Source: Caulobacter sp. FWC2 (GTDB taxonomy: Bacteria; Pseudomonadota; Alphaproteobacteria; Caulobacterales; Caulobacteraceae). From it: 64,000 nt of DNA. The DNA lies in the NCBI RefSeq assembly GCF_002742625.1, contig NZ_PEBF01000001.1:3534001-3598000 (forward strand). Direction: 5' to 3'. Positions 37,207 through 45,303 of the stretch are shown in pieces; position 1 is the stretch's first letter, and every line of letters starts with the position of its first letter. Position numbers and translations under genes: made by a program. The notes beneath the pieces are model-generated. The model had not been told where the DNA came from. It saw nothing but the letters and a program-made list of their open reading frames with translations, and searched no databases.

Positions 37207-38139
37207 TCAGCTCCGCACCAAGGCTAGGACGTCGGCCAGGCGATAACCGGCGGCGGCGACGCGGGCATCGGCCACGGTCCGCATCTTGGCCATGTAGCCG
37301 GGCGGCAGCACCGGAGCCCGGGCCTTGTCCTTGGCCGGAACCCGGGCCAGCGCGCCGTTGCGGTAGGCGACGTCCTTGGCCAGGCCCCAGCTCTCGCGCT
37401 CCCAGCCCTTCAGGGCGGCCGAAGGATCCGCGCTCAAGTCGACGCGCGCGGGACGCGGATGGGCCGCCTCGACGGCCGCCGCCACCGCCTCGGCGCCGGC
37501 CTCGCGGTTGGCGATGGGACGATCGGGCGCGCTGTCCCAGAGGTCGTGCATGTCGACCGGCGCCGCGCCCGGCTGGCGGCGGACATAGGCGATGGAGCCC
37601 GCCCGGTCGCTCTTGGGAAAGTCCCACGACAGCCAGTGGCCGGCGTGCAGCGGCTGATGCTGGTCGCCGACCAGGTGCATGAGCCAGCACAGGGCCACGG
37701 CCCGCTCTGCGCGAGGCGCCTTGGGATCGCGGGCGATGGCCAGTTGTTCGTCGAACGCCTTCTCGGCCTTGCCCACCGTGAACGGCAGCACGAACCGCGC
37801 GGGCGAGACCAGCTTGAGGGCGTAGTGCCAGTCGGGACGGTCGTGCGGGCTGCCGCGCGTATCGTCGGGCCAGACGGCCATCAGGGCGAACAGCCGCCGC
37901 TCCCGCGCCTTGCCGGAGAGGCCGGCCAGGCGCTTCTCGAACAGCGCGTGGTCGGGATGGGCCTGCATGATCGCGACAATGGCGGCCACGGCCCTGGGAT
38001 CGCGCGCGGCGAGCGTGTCGTAGGCGATGTCGCCGGTGGCCATGTGGCCCTGGTCGTTCCAGGCCAAGGCCGGCGCGGGCGTCAGCGCGCCCAGGGCCAT
38101 GGCCGTCGACACGGCCACGGCGATCACGAGCTTGCGCAT
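37207..38139 (-). CDS. S1/P1 family nuclease
   Basis: 310 residues. A signal peptide (VIAVAVSTAMALGALTPAPALA) is cleaved just before Trp in ALA-WNDQGHMATGDIAYD; the mature N-terminal Trp is a zinc ligand in this family. Further zinc-binding residues lie in PDWHYA, WLMHLVGDQHQPLHAG and VDMHDLWDSA. It is a secreted single-strand-specific DNA/RNA nuclease. Start ATG at 38139. Confidence 0.92.
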   Translation of the reverse strand: MRKLVIAVAVSTAMALGALTPAPALAWNDQGHMATGDIAYDTLAARDPRAVAAIVAIMQAHPDHALFEKRLAGLSGKARERRLFALMAVWPDDTRGSPHDRPDWHYALKLVSPARFVLPFTVGKAEKAFDEQLAIARDPKAPRAERAVALCWLMHLVGDQHQPLHAGHWLSWDFPKSDRAGSIAYVRRQPGAAPVDMHDLWDSAPDRPIANREAGAEAVAAAVEAAHPRPARVDLSADPSAALKGWERESWGLAKDVAYRNGALARVPAKDKARAPVLPPGYMAKMRTVADARVAAAGYRLADVLALVRS

Positions 38140-38185
38140 GGTCACTCCCCTTTCGCGGCAGAACACAGGCCCCGCCGCCTCGGGG

Positions 38186-38497
38186 TCAAGCTTCCGTAGC
38201 GTCGTCGCCGGCTTCATCTTCGACGACAGTGTCCTCGAAGCTGGTCGGATCGCCCTCAAGCCGCGTGCGGATGCGATAGACGCCGCGGAATTTCTCGGGA
38301 TTGACCGGCTTGTTGTGGCGCAGGATCACGACCTTGCCCTCGCGGGCCAGTTCGATGGCGTTGGTGCGCACGTGGCCCAGGATCTGCTGCCAGCGCTCGG
38401 GCTGGACCGCCTTGGCGACGTTCATCGGGTCGATCGACTTGCCCTCGGCCAGCGGCGCGAGAAGGGACAGGATCGTGTCTTGGATCGGGGAGGTCAT
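38186..38497 (-). CDS. DUF3253 domain protein
   Basis: 103 residues. IQDTILSLLAPLAEGKSIDPMNVAKAVQPERWQQILGHVRTNAIELAREGKVVILRHNKPVNPEKFRGVYRIR has the appearance of the DUF3253 family, which has a winged-helix-like fold. Acidic C-terminal tail. ATG at 38497. Function not known. Confidence 0.82.
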   Translation of the reverse strand: MTSPIQDTILSLLAPLAEGKSIDPMNVAKAVQPERWQQILGHVRTNAIELAREGKVVILRHNKPVNPEKFRGVYRIRTRLEGDPTSFEDTVVEDEAGDDATEA

Positions 38498-38618
38498 GAG
38501 CGCTCCCTTGCCATGGATTGCCAGCAGAGGCGAGACCGTAGGCAAGAACTGGCGGCTTGCACCGGATGCCGCGCCCTTCTAACTGAACAACGATAAGAAC
38601 AAGCCGAGGGGATGCGCC

Positions 38619-39071
38619 ATGGACGGCGGAAATGAAATCTTGAGCGGCCCGCGCCGGGTTGAGGCCGGCGACTGGGCCGGTTGGCAGACCTGGTCGGGCC
38701 TGGACCCGTTCGAGGACCAGTCGGGGCCCTTCTACTTCCGCGAAGACGAGAACGGCCGGGTCACCACCGCCTTCCGCGCCGAGACCAAGCACATGAACGG
38801 CGGCGGTTTCATGCACGGCGGCTGCATGATGACCTTCGCCGACTTCTCCCTGTTCGCCATCGCCTGGAAGGAACTGGCCGACAGCCGCGCGGTGACCGTC
38901 AGCCTGAACGGCGAATTCATCGGCCCCGCCCGCCCCGGTGATCTGATCACCGGCGGGGGCGAGGTGATCAAGGCCGGCGGCTCGCTGCTGTTCATCCGCG
39001 GCCTGATCTCGACCGGTACCGGGCCGATGCTGAACTTCTCCGGCGTGGTGAAGAAGATCAGGGGACGCTAG
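38619..39071 (+). CDS. PaaI-like hotdog thioesterase
   Basis: 150 residues of hotdog fold. HMNGGGFMHGGCMMTFADFSLFAIAW is the characteristic helix with the HGG motif; TVSLNGEFIGPARPGDLITGGGEVIKAGGSLLFIRGLI forms the strands. Expected to hydrolyse an acyl-CoA. Upstream RBS GAGGGG. Solitary gene. Confidence 0.88.
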   Translation: MDGGNEILSGPRRVEAGDWAGWQTWSGLDPFEDQSGPFYFREDENGRVTTAFRAETKHMNGGGFMHGGCMMTFADFSLFAIAWKELADSRAVTVSLNGEFIGPARPGDLITGGGEVIKAGGSLLFIRGLISTGTGPMLNFSGVVKKIRGR

Positions 39072-39084
39072 GCGGAGCCGAAAA

Positions 39085-39170
39085 CCTCGTCCTTCGACAA
39101 GCTCAGGATGAGGTTTTCTACTGAACCGTCTCAACGGTCGTCCTCACCCTGAGCCTGTCGAAGGGCGAGG
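39085..39170. repeat. REP-like inverted pair (CCTTCGACAAGCTCAGG type)
   Basis: Two inverted ~29-bp copies, at 39085-39113 (contains CCTTCGACAAGCTCAGGATG) and 39142-39170 (contains CCTGAGCCTGTCGAAGG), separated by 28 bp. This sequence is a well-known dispersed motif in many proteobacterial genomes. It lies between convergent thioesterase and GST genes. Confidence 0.85.
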
Positions 39171-39192
39171 ACGGCCGCACCAGACCTGCCCG

Positions 39193-39810
39193 CTAAACCC
39201 CCGCCTTCGCTGCAGGCCGCTCCATCATCGCCTTCAGCCAGCGGTTCACGTGGACCAGCTCCGCGTCGGGCCGGAAGCGGACCATGCGGGCGAAGTCGAT
39301 GCCCGTGACCGCCAGGATGTCGGCGATGGTCAGGCGGTCGGCGGCGATGAACGCGCTGTCGGCCAAGCGGCGGTCGAAGACCTTTAGCGCCCGCTCGGCG
39401 GCCTTGCGGTTGGTCTCGGCGATCTCGGGCACCTGAGTCTCGATCGCGGCTAGGGCCGGATGACCGTGGCGCACGGCCATCATCAGCGGCGTCGACAGCA
39501 GCATCTCGGCCCGCCGAGTCCACATCTCGATCACCGCCGTCTCCAGCGGGTCGCGACCGAACAGGTTCGGCTCGGGATAGACGCTTTCCAGGTAGCGGCA
39601 GATCGCCACCGACTCGGTGATGGTGGTCGCCTCATCGATCTCCAGCGCCGGCACGTTAGGCAGGCCGGCCTTGGCCAGATAGTCGGGCTGGCGATGCTGC
39701 CCGCCGAAGATGTCGATGTCGACGATCTCGACGTCCTCGATCCCCTTCTCCGCCATGAACCAGCGGACCCGCCGAGGATTCGGCGCGCGACGGCTGTCGT
39801 AGAGTTTCAT
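39193..39810 (-). CDS. Glutathione S-transferase
   Basis: 205 residues. Thioredoxin-like N-terminal domain: LYDSRRAPNPRRVRWFMAEKGI, AKAGLPNVPALEID and ITESVAICRYLESVYPEPNLFG, the SNAIL/TRAIL-like glutathione site. The helical C-terminal domain has ADRLTIADILAVTGIDFARM. A cytosolic theta/beta-like GST. The fold and motifs are clear; substrate unknown. Confidence 0.92.
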   Translation of the reverse strand: MKLYDSRRAPNPRRVRWFMAEKGIEDVEIVDIDIFGGQHRQPDYLAKAGLPNVPALEIDEATTITESVAICRYLESVYPEPNLFGRDPLETAVIEMWTRRAEMLLSTPLMMAVRHGHPALAAIETQVPEIAETNRKAAERALKVFDRRLADSAFIAADRLTIADILAVTGIDFARMVRFRPDAELVHVNRWLKAMMERPAAKAGV

Positions 39811-39837
39811 GCGTTCCTCCCGTTTCCCAACATAGGA

Positions 39838-39865
39838 GCCCTTCCCCCTTGATGGGGGAAGGGAG
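39838..39865. repeat. Extra CCCTTCCCCC hairpin
   Basis: GCCCTTCCCCCTTGATGGGG and the following GAAGGG form a 10-bp-arm hairpin, the same unit that ends the DUF559 element at 39893-40339. Only about 30 bp separates it from that element. Confidence 0.8.
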
Positions 39866-39872
39866 AGGCGGC

Positions 39873-40292
39873 TCAGCCCCGCGTGACAGAAGCCCTTCCC
39901 CCTTGATGGGGGAAGGGTTGGGATGGGGGTGACCGCTGAATTTCAGCCGCGACACGTTCGGCCACGCGGTACGGATTGCCGAACGCCTCGCCGTCGCGAA
40001 CACGCATCACCCGATAGCCCTGCTCGGCGAGCCACGCATCGCGCTCCGCGTCACGCAGCTGCGCCTCGGGATGATCATGCCAGCCGCTATCGACTTCGAT
40101 CACGAGTTTCGCGCCGTGATGGATGAAGTCGGCGATGTAGCGGCCGATCGGCGCCTGGCGGCGGATGTGGAGATCGAGGGCGCGAAGGACCTTCCAAAGG
40201 ACCCTTTCGCTGGCGGTCATCTGTTTGCGAAGACGACGGGCGCGCTTTGCGGCGCCGGGTGCGTGTCTTGGTCTTGGCGCTTCGTCTGACAC
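39873..40292 (-). CDS. DUF559 endonuclease-like protein, copy 1
   Basis: 139 residues, GTG start at 40292. A basic N-terminus (AKRARRLRKQMTASERVLWKVLRAL) precedes the Vsr-like PD-(D/E)XK core: RRQAPIGRYIADFIHHGAKLVIEVDSGWHDHPEAQLRDAERDAWLAEQGYRVMRVRDGEAFGN; ADF...IEVD are the probable catalytic Asp and Glu. The right repeat arm supplies GGGGGTG just before the start codon, serving as ribosome-binding site. The last ~18 residues (PPSQPFPHQGG...) are encoded by the left repeat arm. A DNA nicking or cleaving role is inferred from fold only. Confidence 0.85.
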   Translation of the reverse strand: MSDEAPRPRHAPGAAKRARRLRKQMTASERVLWKVLRALDLHIRRQAPIGRYIADFIHHGAKLVIEVDSGWHDHPEAQLRDAERDAWLAEQGYRVMRVRDGEAFGNPYRVAERVAAEIQRSPPSQPFPHQGGRASVTRG

Positions 40293-40339
40293 GCTGTCAC
40301 CCCCATCCCCGACCCTTCCCCCATCGAAGGGGGAAGGGA
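39893..40339. mobile_element. DUF559 nuclease gene bracketed by inverted hairpin arms (element 1)
   Basis: Left end 39893-39932: hairpin CCCTTCCCCC...GGGGGAAGGG then GGATGGGGGTGAC. Right end 40296-40339 is the inverse: GTCACCCCCATCC then a matching CCCTTCCCCC...GGGGGAAGGG hairpin. The single gene between them encodes a DUF559 nuclease, whose ends fall inside or at the arms. Same geometry as the element at 48308-48833 but with different arm sequence. No target-site duplication was identified by eye. Confidence 0.65.
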
Positions 40340-40364
40340 GAACATAAGGGCAACTCTTAGTTGA

Positions 40365-41645
40365 TCAAAGCCCGAACAGCGCCCGGGGCATCAGGCCGAT
40401 CAGGGAGCCGGTCAGGCAGGTGGCCAGGAAGCCGGCCATCATGGCTTTCCAGACCAGGCTCAGCACCTCGGCGCGGCGTTGCGGCACCAGGACCGAGAAG
40501 CCGGCCACGTTCATGCCGACCGAGCCGATATTGGCGAAGCCGCACAGGGCGTAGGTCATGATCATGCGCGTGCGCTCGTCCAGCGCCACGCCGCCGACCT
40601 TGGCCAGCTGGATGAAGGCGGTGAACTCGGTGAGGATCAGCTTCACGCCCAGCAGGCCGCCGGCCGTGCCGGCCTCCTTCCAGGGCACGCCCATGGACCA
40701 GGCCAGCGGCGAGAAGACCACGCCCAGACCGCGCGCAATGCTCAGCGGTTGCCCGCCGATCGGGGGCATGGCGCCCAGGATCTTGTCGACCATGGTGGCC
40801 AGGGCCACGAAGACGATCAGGGTCGCGCCGACGTTCAGCGCGATCTGCAGGCCGTCGGTGGTGCCCTTCATCACCGCGTCGATCGAGGAGCCGTAGGTCT
40901 TGTCCTCGGTCGAGAGATCTAGGTCCCCGCCCTTCTCCATCGGGTCGGACGGCACGATGATGCGGGCTAGCAGCACGCCAGCCGGGGCCGAGATGATCGA
41001 GGCGGTCAGCACGTGGGCGGCGGCGTTGGGCAGCACGCCGGCCAGGATGGTGGCGTAGGCGACCATGGTCGAACCCGAGACGCAGGCCATGCCGACCGTG
41101 ATCAGCATGAAGAGCTCGGAGCGCGACAGCTTGTCGAGATAGGCGCGGATGAAGATCGGCCCCTCGATCTGGCCCATGAAGATGGTGGCGGCGGTGGCCA
41201 GGGCCGGCGGGCCACGCAGGCCCAACGTCTTCTGGAAGATGAACCCGAAGCCCTGAGCGGCCCATTTCAGGATCTTCCAGTGCCACAGCAACGCCGACAG
41301 GGCGCAGACCACCAGGATCACCGGCATGACGCGGAAGGCGAAGATGAAGCCCGCGCCCGGATTGCTGACCGGATACGGCTGGTCGCCGCCGGCCAGGAAG
41401 CCGAACACGAAGGCGGTGCCGGCCTGAGTCGAGCTGGCCAGCCCTTCGACGGCGCCATTGACGCCCTGCAGCAGCTGGCGCGCCTGGGGCAGGCCGAACA
41501 GCACCACCACCAGCAGCACTTGCACGACGAGGGCGGCGATCGCCAGAACCCACGGGAATCGCTTGCGATTCTCGGAAACGAGCCAGCAGAGGCCCAAAGT
41601 GAGCGCCAGACCCGCGAGGGCCTGAACGTTCTCGGGACGGAACAT
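40365..41645 (-). CDS. NupC-type concentrative nucleoside transporter
   Basis: 426 residues of the CNT family, a membrane nucleoside/cation symporter. Conserved segments: GFIFAFRVMPVILVVCALSALLWHW, PPALATAATIFMGQIEGPIFIRAYLDKLSRSELFMLITVGMACVSGSTMVAYA (QxE motif) and VKLILTEFTAFIQLA...YALCGFANIGSVGMNVAGFSVLVPQRRAEVL. ATG at 41645 is chosen; an upstream start would add 16 residues without membrane character. Confidence 0.92.
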   Translation of the reverse strand: MFRPENVQALAGLALTLGLCWLVSENRKRFPWVLAIAALVVQVLLVVVLFGLPQARQLLQGVNGAVEGLASSTQAGTAFVFGFLAGGDQPYPVSNPGAGFIFAFRVMPVILVVCALSALLWHWKILKWAAQGFGFIFQKTLGLRGPPALATAATIFMGQIEGPIFIRAYLDKLSRSELFMLITVGMACVSGSTMVAYATILAGVLPNAAAHVLTASIISAPAGVLLARIIVPSDPMEKGGDLDLSTEDKTYGSSIDAVMKGTTDGLQIALNVGATLIVFVALATMVDKILGAMPPIGGQPLSIARGLGVVFSPLAWSMGVPWKEAGTAGGLLGVKLILTEFTAFIQLAKVGGVALDERTRMIMTYALCGFANIGSVGMNVAGFSVLVPQRRAEVLSLVWKAMMAGFLATCLTGSLIGLMPRALFGL

Positions 41646-41801
41646 CAAGACGACAACCTTACAAAGGGGCGACGCCCCCGCGACGCCGATCAAGGGGCGA
41701 AGAATGACACCAAGTCAGCCGTCGCACGCAAGCGCCTTGCGTAAGGTTTGGTTAAGGAAGGCGTCGAATGCCTAAGTCAGAACCCTATTACCAACGATCG
41801 C

Positions 41802-41915
41802 CGTCATCCCGCGCTTTAGGCGCGGGACCCATTTGTCCGTCGCGGGTGCGGAGCGGAAGAACGCTCTCACGTGAAAGCTGAACCATGGGTCCCGCGCATA
41901 AGGCGCGGGATGACG
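41802..41915. repeat. REP-like inverted pair (CGTCATCCCGCGC type)
   Basis: Inverted 31-bp copies at 41802-41832 and 41885-41915, each itself a GCGC...GCGC hairpin with ACCCAT/ATGGGT ends, separated by 52 bp. They occupy most of the 278-bp gap between the CNT transporter and EF-hand genes. Only the spacer (containing CGCGGGTGCGGAGCGG) is otherwise unexplained. Confidence 0.85.
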
Positions 41916-41923
41916 CCGTAGAT

Positions 41924-42835
41924 TTAAGCCGTAACGTTCGTCCCGCCGCTCGCCGCCGTGCTGGTCGTCGACGACGACGTCATCGCCTTGTCCAGCTGGG
42001 CCAGCAGCTTCTGCATCAGGTCGGCGGCGACCGTGGAGCCCGATATCAGGCTGGACAGGGTCGTGGACGCGTCGGTCCCCGTCGACTTTCCCTGGTCGAG
42101 CAGGGCCGCGAACTCGCCGCCGCTCAGGGTCCCGTCGCCGTCCTGGTCGGCGGTCTTGATCAGGTCGGAGGCGGCGCTGGCTGCGCTCGTGCTGTCGCTG
42201 CTGTTGGCGGCGGCCAGCTCCTCGGCCGAGACCGTGCCGTCCTGGTTGGTGTCGAGGCTCTCGAACACGCCGCTCGAGCCCGACGCGCCCGACGCGCCGC
42301 CGGAGGGGGGCGGACCGTGGTGGTGGCCGTGGGCGCCGCCCATCGCCTGGGCGGACGACTCGTTCGCGGCGGCCGTGGTGATCGCCGACGAGATCTCGGA
42401 CGACGACAGGCTGCCGTCGCCATCAGTGTCGAGGGCCGACATGATGTCCGACGCCATCTTGTCCTCGATCCCCTGCCCTTCCGCGCCCTCAGGAGCGTTG
42501 GCGGCCAGCGCCGAGGAGAGTTCGCTGGCGCTCATCTTGCCGTCGCCGTCGGCGTCGCCGGCCTTCATCAGAGAGCTGGTCAGGTCGTCGACCGACTGGG
42601 TCGAGAGCAGCGACGACAGTGTGTCGCCTTTGAAATGTTCGCCAGGTCCGCCGCCCCCGCGCATCGGCGGCGGGCCCTGCTGGCCTTCCGCCCCCTGCAC
42701 ATTTTGCCCAATGGACTGGAATTCGGTCAGCGAAAGCTGCCCATCGCCGTCGGCGTCCGCCGTCTTGAAGGCCGCCTGCTGCAGTTGGCGAAGCTGGGCC
42801 AGACTCGTCGATGAGCCAGCGCTGGTTATGGTCAT
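41924..42835 (-). CDS. Five-EF-hand calcium-binding protein
   Basis: 303 residues with five EF-hand loops: DADGDGQLSLTE (~27), DADGDGKMSASE (~95), DTDGDGSLSSSE (~136), DTNQDGTVSAEE (~195) and DQDGDGTLSGGE (~230). A His/Gly/Pro-rich stretch GGAHGHHHGPPP lies between hands three and four. Ser/Thr/Ala-rich linkers; no signal peptide. ATG at 42835 (MTITSAGSS) is preferred to a GTG at 42844. It may buffer calcium or be exported by a non-classical route; function unknown. Confidence 0.88.
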   Translation of the reverse strand: MTITSAGSSTSLAQLRQLQQAAFKTADADGDGQLSLTEFQSIGQNVQGAEGQQGPPPMRGGGGPGEHFKGDTLSSLLSTQSVDDLTSSLMKAGDADGDGKMSASELSSALAANAPEGAEGQGIEDKMASDIMSALDTDGDGSLSSSEISSAITTAAANESSAQAMGGAHGHHHGPPPSGGASGASGSSGVFESLDTNQDGTVSAEELAAANSSDSTSAASAASDLIKTADQDGDGTLSGGEFAALLDQGKSTGTDASTTLSSLISGSTVAADLMQKLLAQLDKAMTSSSTTSTAASGGTNVTA

Positions 42836-43032
42836 AGTGCTCACCCTCTGTTGGAAGGCCGCCTGCGTGGGCGAGCCCCTTCCTTCGCGCCGAGTGTCGA
42901 CGCCCGAGGGATCACGCGAGAAACATTCCAGTTTTCAGCATGTTGCAATTAAGACATGAGGCAATTTGCGGGCAAGGTTAACGCTGCACGGCCGCCGCGA
43001 AACGCACCCCTCCAGCTCGCGCTGAGCGCGCG

Positions 43033-45120
43033 CTACGGGCCTGTCAGTTCGCGGACCAGGGCCGTGCGGTCATAGACCTTGCGCAGCACCTCGACGATGG
43101 CCGCCGACGACACCGACACCGTCCGGTTCCTGGCCGCATCGTAGCCGTAGGCGCCGCCCAACGCATGGACATTGCCGTCGAAGGCCACGCCGATCATCCG
43201 CCCCTTGGCGTCCAGCACGGGCGAGCCGGAATTGCCGGCGATGATGTCGTTCGTGCTGACGAAGTCGAACACCGTGCCGGATTTCAGATCGTCCTTGGCG
43301 GCCAGCCAGCGCGGGGCGGCGGCGAACGGTTCGGCGCCGGTGACGCGGTCGTAGAAGCCGGCGAAAGTGGTGACGGCCGCGACCGGCCGCCCCTGCTCAC
43401 GCCAGCCGGCGACCTGGCCGTAGGACAGGCGCAGCGAGAAGGTGGCGTCCGGATAGGCTGCATCGCCCAGCACGGCGAAACGGGCCCGAGCGATCTTCTC
43501 AGCGGCCTTGTCGACAGGTCCCGAGACCTCGGCCTCGTAGGCGGCGCGGGCCGCGCGGGCCAGCGGATCGACGCGCCGCACGAACTGGATCAGCGGATCG
43601 TCAGAGGCCTCGACGGCCTCCAGCCCGCCCTTCCACAGCGCCTCGCGCACGGCCGGATCGCCGAGCCGGCTTTCGGCCAGGCGTTCAGCGATGGCGTCGG
43701 GGCTTTCCTTGCCCAGCAGGGCCCGAACCTGCGGCGCGTCGACGGTCAGGACCTCGCGGGTCTTGAGCAGCCAGTGCTCCATATAGACCCGCTCCAGTAC
43801 GGGATCGACGGGTGGCAGGTCGGCCAGCTTCCGTTCGATCATCGGCAGGCGGGTGTCGGCGTATTCGGGCAGCCGCGCGACGTTGGGCTTGGTCCGCTCC
43901 TGCGCCGCCCGGACCAGCAGGCGGGCATAGTAGAAGAGGTCCGAGCCGCCGCCCGCCCCGCTCTCCAGCATCCGCATGGACGGGTACAGTTCGGCCGCCT
44001 GGGCTTGGGCCCCGGCGATCTGGTCCCAGGCCTTGCCGGTCAGGGCCGCCAGCTTCGGATCGGCGGCGACCTTGGCGCGCAAGTCGTCCTCGGCCGCGCG
44101 CTTGGCGGCCATGAAGACCTTGTCGTTGAGCGCGGCCTGCTTGCCCAGCCCCGCCTTGTAGCCGTTCTCGACCCAGGCCAGGCCTTGTGTCGCGGCGCGG
44201 GCGTGGTCGTCATCCTGCTGGCGCAGCTGGATCAGGCGACCGCGCAACTCGGCCCGCTGCAGCTGCTGCATCGGCAGGACGAGGTCGCGCTGGGTCTCCA
44301 GCTGGGCCACCGTCAGCTGCCGGTCAGTCGCGCCGGGATTGCCGACCACGAAGGTCGGCTCGCCCTCGACCGGGGCGCTGGTCCGCAGGCGCAGGAAGCC
44401 CGGCGTCGCGGCCGGCTGGCCGTCGGCATACAGCCGCACGAAAGCCGCATCGAGCGCGTGACGGGGGAAGTTGTAGTTGTCCGGATCGCCGCCGAACGCC
44501 GCCGAGGCCCTTTCCGGCGCGAAGACCAGCCGCACGTCGTCGTAACGGCGGTACTTGTAGACCTTGTACTGGCCGCCCCGGAAAAAGCTGATCGCCTGGC
44601 AGCGCAGGGTCTGGTCCTGGCCGCAGGCCGCCAGTTCGGCCAGCGCCAGCGCGGCCTCGCGGGTCTGGACGAAGTCGCGGCCGCTCTTGCCGTCCACCGC
44701 CGCCCGCACCTGGTCGGTGACGTCGGTGATGGCCAGCAGCACCTCGGCCTGCAGGCCGGCGCACCTGCGCTCGTCCTCGCGCCCGTCGGTCAAGAAGCCG
44801 TCCTTGACATAGTCCGCCCTGCCGTCCGAGAGGGCTTGGGCGCAGTCGGCGAGACAGTGGGCGTTGGTGGCGACCAGACCCAGGGGACTGACGATCCCGC
44901 CCGAGCAGCCATTGGTCAGCCGCACCGCCGAAGCCTGGGCGGCGTCCAGCCAGGCCTGATCCAGGGTGACGCCATAGGCCTGGCGGATCGCCTCGACCGG
45001 GACCTTGTCGAAGGTCCACATCCCCTCGTCCGCCCGCGCTGATCCCGTCGCGGCCCCCGTCGCGGCCAGGGCGAGGGCCAGGACGCTGATCTGGGCGGAT
45101 GCTGTGCGAAGAACCGTCAT
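43033..45120 (-). CDS. S46 family dipeptidyl-peptidase (DPP7/DPP11-like)
   Basis: 695 residues. A signal peptide (cleaved after SARA) then a trypsin-like fold: NGCSGGIVSPLGLVATNAHCLADC gives catalytic His88, RHALDAAFVRLYADGQPA carries the Asp region and DIIAGNSGSPVLDAKGRMIGVAFDG the nucleophile Ser near 645. S46 enzymes remove dipeptides from peptides in the periplasm. Distinguishing DPP7 from DPP11 needs the residue-673 equivalent, which I could not place. Length agrees with the family. Confidence 0.92.
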   Translation of the reverse strand: MTVLRTASAQISVLALALAATGAATGSARADEGMWTFDKVPVEAIRQAYGVTLDQAWLDAAQASAVRLTNGCSGGIVSPLGLVATNAHCLADCAQALSDGRADYVKDGFLTDGREDERRCAGLQAEVLLAITDVTDQVRAAVDGKSGRDFVQTREAALALAELAACGQDQTLRCQAISFFRGGQYKVYKYRRYDDVRLVFAPERASAAFGGDPDNYNFPRHALDAAFVRLYADGQPAATPGFLRLRTSAPVEGEPTFVVGNPGATDRQLTVAQLETQRDLVLPMQQLQRAELRGRLIQLRQQDDDHARAATQGLAWVENGYKAGLGKQAALNDKVFMAAKRAAEDDLRAKVAADPKLAALTGKAWDQIAGAQAQAAELYPSMRMLESGAGGGSDLFYYARLLVRAAQERTKPNVARLPEYADTRLPMIERKLADLPPVDPVLERVYMEHWLLKTREVLTVDAPQVRALLGKESPDAIAERLAESRLGDPAVREALWKGGLEAVEASDDPLIQFVRRVDPLARAARAAYEAEVSGPVDKAAEKIARARFAVLGDAAYPDATFSLRLSYGQVAGWREQGRPVAAVTTFAGFYDRVTGAEPFAAAPRWLAAKDDLKSGTVFDFVSTNDIIAGNSGSPVLDAKGRMIGVAFDGNVHALGGAYGYDAARNRTVSVSSAAIVEVLRKVYDRTALVRELTGP

Positions 45121-45303
45121 GAGCCCGTGGGTCGCTGCACTCTGCCTTGCCGCTTAGCCCCGGCGCCGAGGACTAGCCAGCCTCCTTCCGCGCACTTGTC
45201 CAATATTTCATGCCCGCAACGCCGCCTTACCTCGATTTAACTTGGCCGCTGGGCGATCGCCGTCCATTGCTGCAACCGTCGGTTTGGGGGAGCTAGAGTC
45301 CGG

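Noticed and set aside
39085..39170. CRISPR-like spacing of repeats
   Set aside because: Only one inverted pair of a common REP-type sequence; no direct repeats or cas genes.
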